Of a DNA stretch of 10,006 bases, positions 1 to 6,503 are shown piece by piece. Below the pieces are notes generated by a model. It saw only the letters and a program-made list of their open reading frames with translations. It was not told the DNA's origin and searched no databases. Positions within the stretch are counted from its first letter, which is position 1; the number at the start of each line of letters is the position of its first letter. This DNA is from Bacteroidota bacterium. Lineage in GTDB: Bacteria > Bacteroidota > Bacteroidia > Chitinophagales > UBA8649. The position numbers and the translations under genes are program-made. The stretch lies in assembly GCA_003447535.1 (NCBI GenBank), contig DLYY01000071.1, forward strand, positions 1 to 10,006, in the 5' to 3' direction.

Positions 1-208
1 TGTCCGCTTGTAACACAATGTGTTGATCGCGGCATTGAACATCTAACCATACGGTGGATTGACAGCCTTTTACAATGTTATCGTCTGTTTTTGCTGCTTG
101 GTCCATTGGAGGGAGCTCCTCGCCAAACTCAATAATTACCCCATAACGATCTAGCGGATCATCAAAAGCAGTCACTTCCTTGTATATAGCTTGTTCTCTA
201 GTATCCAT
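1..208 (-). CDS. sufE: SufE family cysteine desulfuration protein (3' end cut by window)
   Basis: SufE accepts persulfide sulfur from the cysteine desulfurase SufS and passes it to the SufBCD scaffold for iron-sulfur cluster assembly in the cytoplasm. I translated this reading frame by hand: 69 codons are visible, starting MDTREQAIYKEV. The family signature is clear: an RYGVIIEFGEELPPM segment at residues 21-35, then KTDDNIVKGCQSTVWL at 40-55, in which Cys49 of GCQS is the sulfur-accepting cysteine. SufE proteins are usually about 140 residues, so roughly half is seen; the rest lies left of position 1. The ATG at 208-206 has a strong Shine-Dalgarno and lies 14 bp after the sixA stop, so the two are probably co-transcribed. 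The CsdE paralogue is the alternative name, but SufE is usual in Bacteroidota. Confidence 0.93.
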   Translation of the reverse strand, partial: MDTREQAIYKEVTAFDDPLDRYGVIIEFGEELPPMDQAAKTDDNIVKGCQSTVWLDVQCRDQHIVLQAD

Positions 209-214
209 GTTTCA

Positions 215-220
215 CTCCTT
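215..220 (-). promoter_or_regulatory. Shine-Dalgarno site of sufE
   Basis: On the minus strand AAGGAG sits six bases before the sufE ATG, in the 14-bp gap after the sixA stop. It fixes the sufE start. It stands out because most other genes here have no recognisable Shine-Dalgarno, which is common in Bacteroidota. Confidence 0.75.
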
Positions 221-222
221 TC

Positions 223-732
223 CTAACTCAAACAAGCAAAGAGTTGTTCATATCCCTTTTCAAATTGATGCTGAGGATGCTTTTCGCCATCTTGAGCCTG
301 ACTGATTTGAATTTTTTGCGACAAGGTCACACAGCCCATTGTGGGATAGCTGTAGGATTTTCCTGAGAGAAGGCTTGCGAAATTGCTGATTCCAGGATTA
401 TGCCCTACAATCATGCAGTGCTTTTCCTTTTCTACTTCATGCTCGTAAAAATCTAACAACTCATACTCGGACGCATTGTAGAGACTTTTAACAACCCTTA
501 TTCTGTCGTAGCCCAATTGTAACTCCCGTATCAATATGATGGCCGTATGAATACTTCGCTGAGCTGGACTGACATAAAAAGTATCATGTTCAACGCGCTT
601 AGCGCACATCTTTTTGGAAAATGCAATGGTTTGCGTGATTCCAAAAGCTGACAAAGGCCGATCGATATCCTCCACTCGGGCGATATGTGACGGCGTGCTG
701 TCGGCATGACGTGCAAGAGAAATAAAATTCAT
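223..732 (-). CDS. sixA: SixA-type phosphohistidine phosphatase (histidine phosphatase superfamily)
   Basis: A 169-residue cytoplasmic protein of the histidine phosphatase superfamily, branch 1, close to SixA in length and motifs. SixA of E. coli removes phosphate from histidine on phosphotransfer proteins; the substrate here is unknown. The catalytic set is visible: Arg8-His9 of the N-terminal RHA motif (His9 is the phospho-acceptor), Arg59 in SPAQRS (55-60) followed by the TA of the helix, and His111 in the GHNPG motif (110-114). A PTMG segment at 130-133 also fits SixA. The start codon lies 56 bp from the divergent RnfD-like gene and has no clear Shine-Dalgarno. The gene leads directly into sufE, so both probably share a promoter in that 56-bp gap. 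A specific link between phosphohistidine removal and sulfur transfer is not established. Confidence 0.87.
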   Translation of the reverse strand: MNFISLARHADSTPSHIARVEDIDRPLSAFGITQTIAFSKKMCAKRVEHDTFYVSPAQRSIHTAIILIRELQLGYDRIRVVKSLYNASEYELLDFYEHEVEKEKHCMIVGHNPGISNFASLLSGKSYSYPTMGCVTLSQKIQISQAQDGEKHPQHQFEKGYEQLFACLS

Positions 733-788
733 GAAGAGAAGTTATGGAATTTTTCATGTAATACCATCTATAAGTCAAATAGATTTTC
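733..788. promoter_or_regulatory. Divergent promoter region (sixA-sufE / RnfD-like-DUF2330)
   Basis: This AT-rich 56-bp gap separates two divergent gene pairs, so promoters for both must lie here or slightly inside the flanking coding ends. I found no convincing match to the Bacteroidota -7 element TAnnTTTG with a -33 TTG on either strand, so the assignment rests on gene layout alone. Confidence 0.4.
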
Positions 789-1622
789 ATGACCGCTAAT
801 CGACTTAGACACTTTCTACGGGATGCACGGCATTACCAAATGACCTACCTGTCAATTTTTTTAATGACGGGTATTCTATTTCTTGAATGGTATGATAATC
901 TATTTCATTACGCGGTCCTTATTGTCACCGCATTATGTATTCAGAGTATTGGGATGCTCGCTGTCAATAAGTATAGTGATGGATGGTGGAAAAGTGCATT
1001 GATCACCTCGCTGGGTCTTTGCCTGCTATGCAAAACAGGATCCCTTCAGACCACGCTTCTTGCGGCCATGCTTGCCATTGGATCAAAGTTCATTATTCGA
1101 TTTCGCGGCAAGCACCTTTTTAATCCAGTAAACTTTGGGTTGATTGCCACGAGCCTCATTACCCAAGACTCATGGGTTTCTCCGGGGCAATGGGGAAGTC
1201 ATCTCATCCTTTTGCTAGTGCTGGGTGCTCTGGGCTTTATTGTTTTGGCCAAAGTCCAGCGTTGGGATGCACCGCTTACGTTCTTTATCGTGTTTGGTGG
1301 CCTTATGTATGCCAATATAGTTTGTTATAAGGGATGGGACTTCGGCGTATTCCTTCACAGCATTACGAGTGGAACGCTTGTTCTCTTTGCCTTTTACATG
1401 ATTACAGATCCTATGACCACACCGAATCATCGGACTGGCCGAATTCTATGGATAGGTCTTGTGTCGCTTCTTTCTTTTGTCCTAGTAACTCAATTCTATT
1501 TCTATTCAGCCCCGATTTGGGTGCTCTTCTTTATGTCTCCCTTAGTTCCTCTAGTCGATAGGTATTGGAAGGCCCCAAAGTATGTATGGGCTCATAAATC
1601 CCCTCTAGTTATTCGTTTTTAA
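789..1622 (+). CDS. Orphan NqrB/RnfD-family integral membrane protein
   Basis: A 277-residue polytopic membrane protein with about eight to ten hydrophobic segments. It belongs to the NqrB/RnfD family: residues 107-118 read GKHLFNPVNFGL, matching the family's loop, and residues 206-218 read TDPMTTPNHRTGR, matching the TDPxTxP..xGR signature near the C-terminus. Full NQR and RNF complexes move electrons through covalently bound FMN on this subunit at an SGAT threonine. No SGAT occurs in this protein; the nearest string, SGT at 194-196, lies in the helix before the TDP motif, not at the usual flavinylation site. None of the other Nqr/Rnf subunits is encoded nearby. The DUF2330 gene starts 13 bp after the stop, suggesting a two-gene operon. 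The first ATG is used; Met18 is an alternative start. The biochemical role is unknown. Confidence 0.82.
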   Translation: MTANRLRHFLRDARHYQMTYLSIFLMTGILFLEWYDNLFHYAVLIVTALCIQSIGMLAVNKYSDGWWKSALITSLGLCLLCKTGSLQTTLLAAMLAIGSKFIIRFRGKHLFNPVNFGLIATSLITQDSWVSPGQWGSHLILLLVLGALGFIVLAKVQRWDAPLTFFIVFGGLMYANIVCYKGWDFGVFLHSITSGTLVLFAFYMITDPMTTPNHRTGRILWIGLVSLLSFVLVTQFYFYSAPIWVLFFMSPLVPLVDRYWKAPKYVWAHKSPLVIRF

Positions 1623-1635
1623 TCAAATTAATCTT

Positions 1636-3141
1636 ATGAAAACAACTGTTTATTTCCTTTTATCCTGTATCGCTTTTATGCCTCATTATGTCTATTCGTT
1701 TTGCGGATTTTATGTGGCCAAAGCAGATACTGAGCTGTTCAATGAAAAATCAGAAGTCATCTTGACCCGCGATGGCTTTGAAACTGTACTCACAATGTCC
1801 AACGACTTCAAGGGAGATGTGAAGGATTTTGCCATGGTTATTCCGGTGCCAACTGTTCTTTCTCGAAACAATATCAAAGTCGTCGACCGATACATCTTTG
1901 ATCGACTTAATGGCTACTCTGGGCCCAGATTAGTAGAATACTATGACGAGCATCCATGCTATCGTTACGACTATCGAATGATGGAAAAAATGTCTGTACC
2001 AGCAATGGAAGTCATGGAAGATGCCAGTGGGTCCATGGATTTTGATGATTATCAAGTGACCATTGAGGCATCCTACACTGTCGGCGAGTATGATATCTTA
2101 CTTCTTTCTGCAGAAGAATCATTAGGCCTCAAACGTTGGTTGACGGATAATGGCTACCAGATTCCAGAGAAAGCCGAAGCTATTTTAGAGCCCTACTTAA
2201 AGAGCGACATGAAGTTTTTTGTCGCCAAGGTGAATCTTGAAGAGTACGGCGAGTCTAGTTATCAAAACTTGCGACCAATCCAAATCCGATATAATCATCC
2301 ACGCTTTATGTTGCCAATTCGCTTGGGAATGTCCAACGCTAAAGGAAGTCAAGACCTAATCGTATATGCCATGACCCCTAGAGGAAGAGTAGAGGCCACA
2401 AATTATAAGACAGTAGACATACCCTCTAATTTTAATATCCCAACATTTGTTACGAGTCAGTTTAGCGCATTTTATAAGGATCTATTTGCCAAGGCCTACC
2501 GTCGTAATGGCCGTAATGCGGTATTTGTTGAATACGCCTGGGACCTTTCGTCTTCGAATTATACAAAGTGTGACCCTTGTGCGACGACACCACCTGCCTA
2601 TTCAGAACTTATTGATGCGGGTGTTCATTGGATTGATTATGAAGAGGTGTCAGGGTGGGGTGGTGCAGATTACGCTGGAAATCTGTTTTTTACTCGTCTT
2701 CATGTTCGCTATGATAACCTTCACTTCCCTTCCGATCTAGAGTTTCATGTTACCTCAAACGTGACGAGCCATCAAGGACGTTATGTTATGAACCATATGT
2801 ATGAAGGCCCTATCGATTGTCAGGGGGATACAGATCTTCATTATTATCTAAAAGTGAAAGATCGAAGAGAAGATGAATTGGACAACCTTGTATATTATGC
2901 CGGCTGGGATAAGAATAAGTATCGTTCCTATGTATCAGCAATCGATACGGACATAGAGCGTTCTGACCCTGAAAATAAACGAAACAACCTATGGTTTTTA
3001 ATCAAACATTTCGGTCGAAATATGCTTGAGTACAAAGCAACTCCTCACTACCAATACGTAGTTGTAACGTTAGTCGGGATCTTGGGGTTAGTCTTTATGC
3101 GTCGCTTTGCTCTTCGCAAAAAAGTACTTAGAGTGCAATAA
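1636..3141 (+). CDS. DUF2330 domain-containing secreted, C-terminally membrane-anchored protein
   Basis: A 501-residue protein of unknown function with the layout of a DUF2330 protein. Residues 1-21 form a signal peptide, probably cut just before the SFCGFYVAKAD mature start. The long body carries DUF2330-like stretches: DFAMVIPVPTVL near 64-75 and RLHVRYDNLHFPSDLEFHVT at 354-373, followed by a GRYV segment at 381-384. One hydrophobic helix at about 473-489 precedes a basic tail RRFALRKK, giving an exported domain with a cytoplasmic stub. Cysteines are few and placed suggestively: C23 right after the signal peptide, C108, a CDPC pair at C312/C315, and C395. I infer disulfides or a metal or redox site. 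It follows the NqrB/RnfD-like gene by 13 bp, so the two products probably act together at the membrane. Its 3' end overlaps convergent dacB by 14 bp. Confidence 0.85.
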   Translation: MKTTVYFLLSCIAFMPHYVYSFCGFYVAKADTELFNEKSEVILTRDGFETVLTMSNDFKGDVKDFAMVIPVPTVLSRNNIKVVDRYIFDRLNGYSGPRLVEYYDEHPCYRYDYRMMEKMSVPAMEVMEDASGSMDFDDYQVTIEASYTVGEYDILLLSAEESLGLKRWLTDNGYQIPEKAEAILEPYLKSDMKFFVAKVNLEEYGESSYQNLRPIQIRYNHPRFMLPIRLGMSNAKGSQDLIVYAMTPRGRVEATNYKTVDIPSNFNIPTFVTSQFSAFYKDLFAKAYRRNGRNAVFVEYAWDLSSSNYTKCDPCATTPPAYSELIDAGVHWIDYEEVSGWGGADYAGNLFFTRLHVRYDNLHFPSDLEFHVTSNVTSHQGRYVMNHMYEGPIDCQGDTDLHYYLKVKDRREDELDNLVYYAGWDKNKYRSYVSAIDTDIERSDPENKRNNLWFLIKHFGRNMLEYKATPHYQYVVVTLVGILGLVFMRRFALRKKVLRVQ

Positions 3142-4552
3142 GTGTCTCAAAAAAACGATCGAGATAGAGTCGCAAGTTTGCATTGCTGTTGACGTGGTTG
3201 TTTATGATTAGGGAAAAGGATAACCATTTGCCCCTATTGGTTTGGACTATGCCGGTGTAGGAGAGGACACCGGTAAGTCCACCTGATTTGGCATAAACTC
3301 GTCCGACAGCTGGGCTAGTCTGAGGTACTAATTCTTCTAGGGTTCCTGCTCTTCCAAGAACGGCGAGGGACCGCTGAAATGTGCTATTTGCTTGATTTTG
3401 TGCAAAGTGATTGATCAACTGGGTCATTTGGTTAGCGGATATAATGTTCGATCGACTGAGTCCTGAGCCGTCCATTATTCTACAGCGTAATCCTTCAAAT
3501 CCATGATTTCTGGCATAGCTCTCTAACAATTCCTGTGGATTTGTAAGCCCGGCTTTCATCAGCATTGTCTTCATAAGGGCGTCGGCGAAAACATTGACAC
3601 TCCATGTATTTGTTTGTTTGGCAATGTCAAACAATTTTGGACTTTCGTGGATGGATTCTTGGATTAACAGATGACGATCTTGGTCGAAGAGGTCTCCAAG
3701 ACGGACTGATTCATTTCCCATGGCGCGCAGTTTATCTTGCAGTATGGAAAGCGCGGCAAATTCAGGGTGGTGAAGGGCAGATTCTACTCGCATTCGCCAA
3801 TGTCCATGCTTCATATTTCCATGAACATATAAAGCTTTAGAACCCACGGGGTAGTGTATTGCTAGGGATGAAGTTGAGGCATCCGCCACTTCATAAATAA
3901 TGGTATCGAATTGAGCTTCAATGTTTGGCACCAATTCTAATGACCATGGCGCATCAAAATTCTTTTCTCTCTTCAGATACGTGCGCAGTACATTTTCATT
4001 GAGGTTAACACTATGAGCAACTGCTCCATAATACTGACCTAGGTCTTCATGTCCGTAATCCACAGGTACTGGGTCAAAGGTCCACTCTCCTGGGTCGAGA
4101 TAAATTCGTTGGATAGCACTAGCCTCGGTTGTTAGGAGTAAATCATCAAGAAGATTATAGAGTACTTCCTGTCCGTTGGCTTGGTGCGTAAAACGCATAG
4201 ACCCAAGGGTTGGGTCTCCGTTTCCTCGTAAGACTAAACAAGTGTCTCCCCCTTCTATGGTCAGGGATAACGTGGTCTCATAGGTAAAGGATGATCCGAG
4301 TTCCTCTAAGGCCATTCCCGTCGTAATAGTTTTTAGTGAAGAGGCCGGACAAAGGTTAGATGCACCATTGTAGTCATAGATAAGGGCATCGTTCGATAAA
4401 TCTCGCACGCTAAGTCCTATTGTTGCCCCGTGGAAGGTGGATTTCTTTTGCCATGAATCGATTACAGAAGATAAGGACTGGGAAGAACCATTCAAGGTGG
4501 TGAATACTCCTAAAAAAAGGATTAGAGTGATTCTGCTGAAGCAACTTTGCAT
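3128..4552 (-). CDS. dacB: D-alanyl-D-alanine carboxypeptidase/endopeptidase (PBP4, peptidase S13)
   Basis: A 474-residue periplasmic penicillin-binding protein of class C (peptidase family S13). Family members trim the terminal D-Ala of peptidoglycan pentapeptides and cut 4-3 cross-links. An N-terminal signal peptide (hydrophobic 8-20, cleavage near residue 25) precedes the mature enzyme. All three active-site motifs are present: S71-S-L-K74 in PASSLK (Ser71 nucleophile), S318-V-N320, and K422-S-G424 in YAKSGGLTGVL. The DGSGLSR signature typical of S13 enzymes is at 361-367. The large insertion between SxxK and SxN, characteristic of class C PBPs, is present, and the length is normal. The gene stands alone on its strand: it is divergent from sufT (84-bp gap) and convergent with the DUF2330 gene, with overlapping 3' ends. 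KSG in place of KTG is a tolerated variant. Confidence 0.94.
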   Translation of the reverse strand: MQSCFSRITLILFLGVFTTLNGSSQSLSSVIDSWQKKSTFHGATIGLSVRDLSNDALIYDYNGASNLCPASSLKTITTGMALEELGSSFTYETTLSLTIEGGDTCLVLRGNGDPTLGSMRFTHQANGQEVLYNLLDDLLLTTEASAIQRIYLDPGEWTFDPVPVDYGHEDLGQYYGAVAHSVNLNENVLRTYLKREKNFDAPWSLELVPNIEAQFDTIIYEVADASTSSLAIHYPVGSKALYVHGNMKHGHWRMRVESALHHPEFAALSILQDKLRAMGNESVRLGDLFDQDRHLLIQESIHESPKLFDIAKQTNTWSVNVFADALMKTMLMKAGLTNPQELLESYARNHGFEGLRCRIMDGSGLSRSNIISANQMTQLINHFAQNQANSTFQRSLAVLGRAGTLEELVPQTSPAVGRVYAKSGGLTGVLSYTGIVQTNRGKWLSFSLIINNHVNSNANLRLYLDRFFETLIAL

Positions 4553-4636
4553 ACTCTTTGATTGTTAAAAAGTAAATAAAGTCGTTTTTTCACGAATCGT
4601 GTTTCTTTACACTGATGTTTATGCACAATCTTAACT
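4553..4636. promoter_or_regulatory. Divergent promoter region dacB / sufT cluster with an 11-bp palindrome
   Basis: This AT-rich 84-bp gap must hold promoters for minus-strand dacB and for the plus-strand sufT-brx-reductase-DUF502 cluster. At 4591-4601 it contains the perfect inverted repeat CACGA-A-TCGTG, about 36 bp from the sufT ATG and 39 bp from the dacB ATG, i.e. close to the middle. That position suits an operator serving both directions. I did not find a convincing TAnnTTTG -7 box on either strand. Confidence 0.45.
4591..4601. repeat. Perfect 11-bp inverted repeat, possible operator
   Basis: CACGA, one central A, TCGTG. The two 5-bp arms are exact reverse complements and the symmetry does not extend into the T-rich flanks. 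It is the clearest symmetric element in this intergenic gap. Too short to be a terminator, it would suit a dimeric regulator; no regulator is identified. Confidence 0.45.
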
Positions 4637-4942
4637 ATGGAAGTTTTAAAAAATGCCATCATTGACCAAATAAAAACAGTATTCGACCCGGAGATTCCGG
4701 TGAATATCTATGACTTGGGCTTGATTTATGAAATCAATGTGGATGAAAAAGGGCAGGCAGAAGTGATAATGACCTTAACTTCACCTGCATGTCCAGTGGC
4801 AGGAAGTCTGCCCGGTGAGGTTGAAGACGTAGTTATGGGGGTTGATGGCGTGGAGGACGCGGTAGTTGAACTTGTTTTTGATCCACCTTGGGATAAAGAA
4901 ATGATGAGTGAGGAAGCTAAGTTTGAACTAGGCTTTGATTAA
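4637..4942 (+). CDS. sufT: SufT-like DUF59/MIP18 family iron-sulfur cluster assembly protein
   Basis: A 101-residue cytoplasmic protein that is essentially one MIP18 (DUF59) domain. Key segments are FDPEIPVNIYDLGLIYEI (16-33), SPACPVAG (49-56) with the conserved Cys52, and the C-terminal FDPPWDKEMMSEEAK (81-95). This is the standard pattern of the short SufT-like proteins often found in bacterial SUF operons, which help mature Fe-S proteins. PaaD, a longer DUF59 protein of phenylacetate oxygenase operons, ends in a cysteine-rich zinc-binding tail that is absent here, so SufT fits better. It is the first gene of a plus-strand cluster, 35 bp before the bacilliredoxin gene. In many Bacteroidota it is found beside sufE; here sufE is 4.4 kb away on the other strand. 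Confidence 0.9.
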   Translation: MEVLKNAIIDQIKTVFDPEIPVNIYDLGLIYEINVDEKGQAEVIMTLTSPACPVAGSLPGEVEDVVMGVDGVEDAVVELVFDPPWDKEMMSEEAKFELGFD

Positions 4943-4977
4943 AAATGTTTTAAGATTTACAAAACGAAATTTAGTAC

Positions 4978-5394
4978 ATGTACCCACAAGAGATAGTCCT
5001 TCCGATGAAGGCTGAATTAACCGATAAAGGCTTTCGCCAACTTGAAACCCCTGAGGCTGTAGATACTGAGCTTACCAGTCAATCAGGAACTACGTTTGTA
5101 GTATTTAATTCTGTATGCGGTTGTGCCGCGGGATCTGCAAGACCAGCGGCCATTGATGCCATTCAACAGGATGTAAAGCCAGACCACTTAGTTACTGTTT
5201 TTGCAGGAGTGGATAAGGAGGCCACCGATAAGGCAAGGTCTTACACTCAACCCTATCCGCCCTCTTCGCCATCAATGGCGCTGTTCAAAGACGGTGAGCT
5301 TGTTCATTTCATTGAGCGACATCAAATTGAAAGCAATAACGCTGAAACCATCTCAGCTCACCTCAAAGAAGTTTTTAATCATTTTTGTAAGTAA
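4978..5394 (+). CDS. BrxA/BrxB family bacilliredoxin (YphP/YqiW family)
   Basis: A 138-residue thioredoxin-fold protein of the YphP/YqiW family. In Bacillus, BrxA and BrxB remove bacillithiol from oxidised protein cysteines. The family's CGC active site is visible as NSVCGCAAGSARPA (44-57), with Cys47 and Cys49; the thioredoxin cis-proline is in SSPSMALF (96-103, Pro98), followed by DGELVHFIERHQIE (105-118). Family members in Bacteroidota are common even where bacillithiol use is not shown. The protein is complete and of normal length. It starts 35 bp after sufT, and its stop shares one base with the ATG of the downstream ferredoxin reductase (TAATG), so the two are likely translationally coupled. 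I cannot say whether it is the A or B paralogue, so no symbol is given. Confidence 0.92.
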   Translation: MYPQEIVLPMKAELTDKGFRQLETPEAVDTELTSQSGTTFVVFNSVCGCAAGSARPAAIDAIQQDVKPDHLVTVFAGVDKEATDKARSYTQPYPPSSPSMALFKDGELVHFIERHQIESNNAETISAHLKEVFNHFCK

Positions 5395-6503
5395 TGGCAG
5401 ATTTTCATTCTCTTCAAGTAAGCCGGATTGACCGCTTAACCGAACAAGCGGTAAAAGTAACTTTGGATATTCCTATAGAGTTATCGGATTCCTTTTCTTT
5501 TTTGCCCGGTCAATACATCACATTAGACGTAGCCGTGAGTGAGGAAAAAGTACGTAGGTCCTATTCACTATGCAGTGCCCCAAGCATTCAGGGATCGATT
5601 AGTGTGGGTGTGAAGGAAATCCCCAACGGTAAAGTTTCTCCAGTGCTTAACCGACAGATTAAAGTTGGTGATTCCATCGAGTGTATGCCTCCTATGGGCA
5701 ATTTTACCTGGACTAAAGAAGCTCAGGGAAGTGCGCATGTTGTGCTCATTGGTGGTGGTAGTGGTATTACTCCTTTATTGTCTATTGCTACTACGATCTT
5801 AGAATCCAATGAATCATCTAAGGTTTCGCTTGTATATGGAAATAAGAATGGAGATTCAATAATGTTCTTAGAGGATATCAAAGCGTTTGAACAGCAATAT
5901 TCCTCTCGTTTTGAGGTCGTTCATGTCTTTGACCAACCGAGAAAGAAAAAAGGACTGTTTTCTTCTAAGACCATGGAGACTATTCCCCACAAGGAAGGGC
6001 TTATTAGCAAGTCACTCTTACTCGGAATCTTAAATAGTATGAATGTGTCGACGGAATCGGCACACTTCTACATCTGTGGCCCAAGTCCAATGATGCGCTC
6101 ATGTCAACAGGCCTTTAAGAATATTGAGGTGGCGGATGAAAGAATTCACGTGGAGTTTTTTACCGAAAAAACAGATGAAGACAAACAAGCAGCTCTGCTC
6201 GGGGATAGTGATGATGCATTCGATGGAAAGGCCATGGTCCAAATTCAACTTGATGGAAATAGTCAATCCGTTGAAGTGGAGGAGCGCGATACAGTGTTAA
6301 ATGCTGCACTCGATAATGGTATTGATGCTCCTTATGCTTGTATGGTTGGTGCTTGTACTACCTGTAAGGCAAAACTTGTCAAAGGTCAGATTGAAATGGA
6401 TGATCAAACAGCACTTCTTCCGAAAGAAGTTGAAGAAGGATACATATTAACTTGCCAATCTCATCCAAAGTCCTCTTATATTGAGGTGGATTATGATGCA
6501 TAA
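5394..6503 (+). CDS. PaaE-like FAD/NAD(P)H oxidoreductase with C-terminal [2Fe-2S] ferredoxin domain
   Basis: A 369-residue cytoplasmic electron-transfer protein with three modules. The FAD-binding barrel spans about 5-105, with RSYSLCSAP at 55-63 as the flavin motif. The NAD(P)H-binding domain spans about 113-257, with GGGSGITP at 120-127 and CGPSPMM at 228-234. A plant-type ferredoxin domain (about 280-369) has cluster ligands Cys316, Cys321, Cys324 and Cys354. This order matches PaaE and related class IA reductases. PaaE feeds electrons to the phenylacetyl-CoA epoxidase PaaABC, but no paaABCD genes are nearby, so another acceptor is likely. Its start overlaps the bacilliredoxin stop (TAATG), and its 3' end overlaps the DUF502 start. 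A lysine-rich loop at about 181-193 (QPRKKKGLFSSKT) lies where many relatives have a shorter turn. Confidence 0.9.
   Translation: MADFHSLQVSRIDRLTEQAVKVTLDIPIELSDSFSFLPGQYITLDVAVSEEKVRRSYSLCSAPSIQGSISVGVKEIPNGKVSPVLNRQIKVGDSIECMPPMGNFTWTKEAQGSAHVVLIGGGSGITPLLSIATTILESNESSKVSLVYGNKNGDSIMFLEDIKAFEQQYSSRFEVVHVFDQPRKKKGLFSSKTMETIPHKEGLISKSLLLGILNSMNVSTESAHFYICGPSPMMRSCQQAFKNIEVADERIHVEFFTEKTDEDKQAALLGDSDDAFDGKAMVQIQLDGNSQSVEVEERDTVLNAALDNGIDAPYACMVGACTTCKAKLVKGQIEMDDQTALLPKEVEEGYILTCQSHPKSSYIEVDYDA
6483..6489 (+). promoter_or_regulatory. Shine-Dalgarno site of the DUF502 gene
   Basis: GAGGTGG lies inside the last codons of the reductase gene, three bases before the ATG at 6493 and six before the next ATG at 6496. 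It supports starting DUF502 at one of these two ATGs and not at the in-frame TTG at 6481. Confidence 0.6.

Noticed and set aside
2447..2740. Open frame of 97 codons inside the DUF2330 gene
   Set aside because: It is an out-of-frame shadow of a gene with clear signal peptide, family motifs and anchor, and has no recognisable domain of its own.
3604..3840. Plus-strand open frame of 78 codons opposite dacB
   Set aside because: Antisense to the conserved dacB coding region, with no ribosome site or family resemblance.
5201..5431. Open frame across the bacilliredoxin-reductase junction
   Set aside because: Out-of-frame overlap with two well-supported coupled genes; low-complexity serine and isoleucine-rich translation.
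6481..6492. TTG start for the DUF502 gene at 6481
   Set aside because: It lies upstream of the GAGGTGG ribosome site, while the ATGs at 6493 and 6496 are properly spaced behind it.
5394..6503. Annotation as the phenylacetate pathway gene paaE
   Set aside because: Domain order matches, but no paaABCD genes are in the window and the neighbours are sufT and a bacilliredoxin, so a pathway-specific symbol is not justified.
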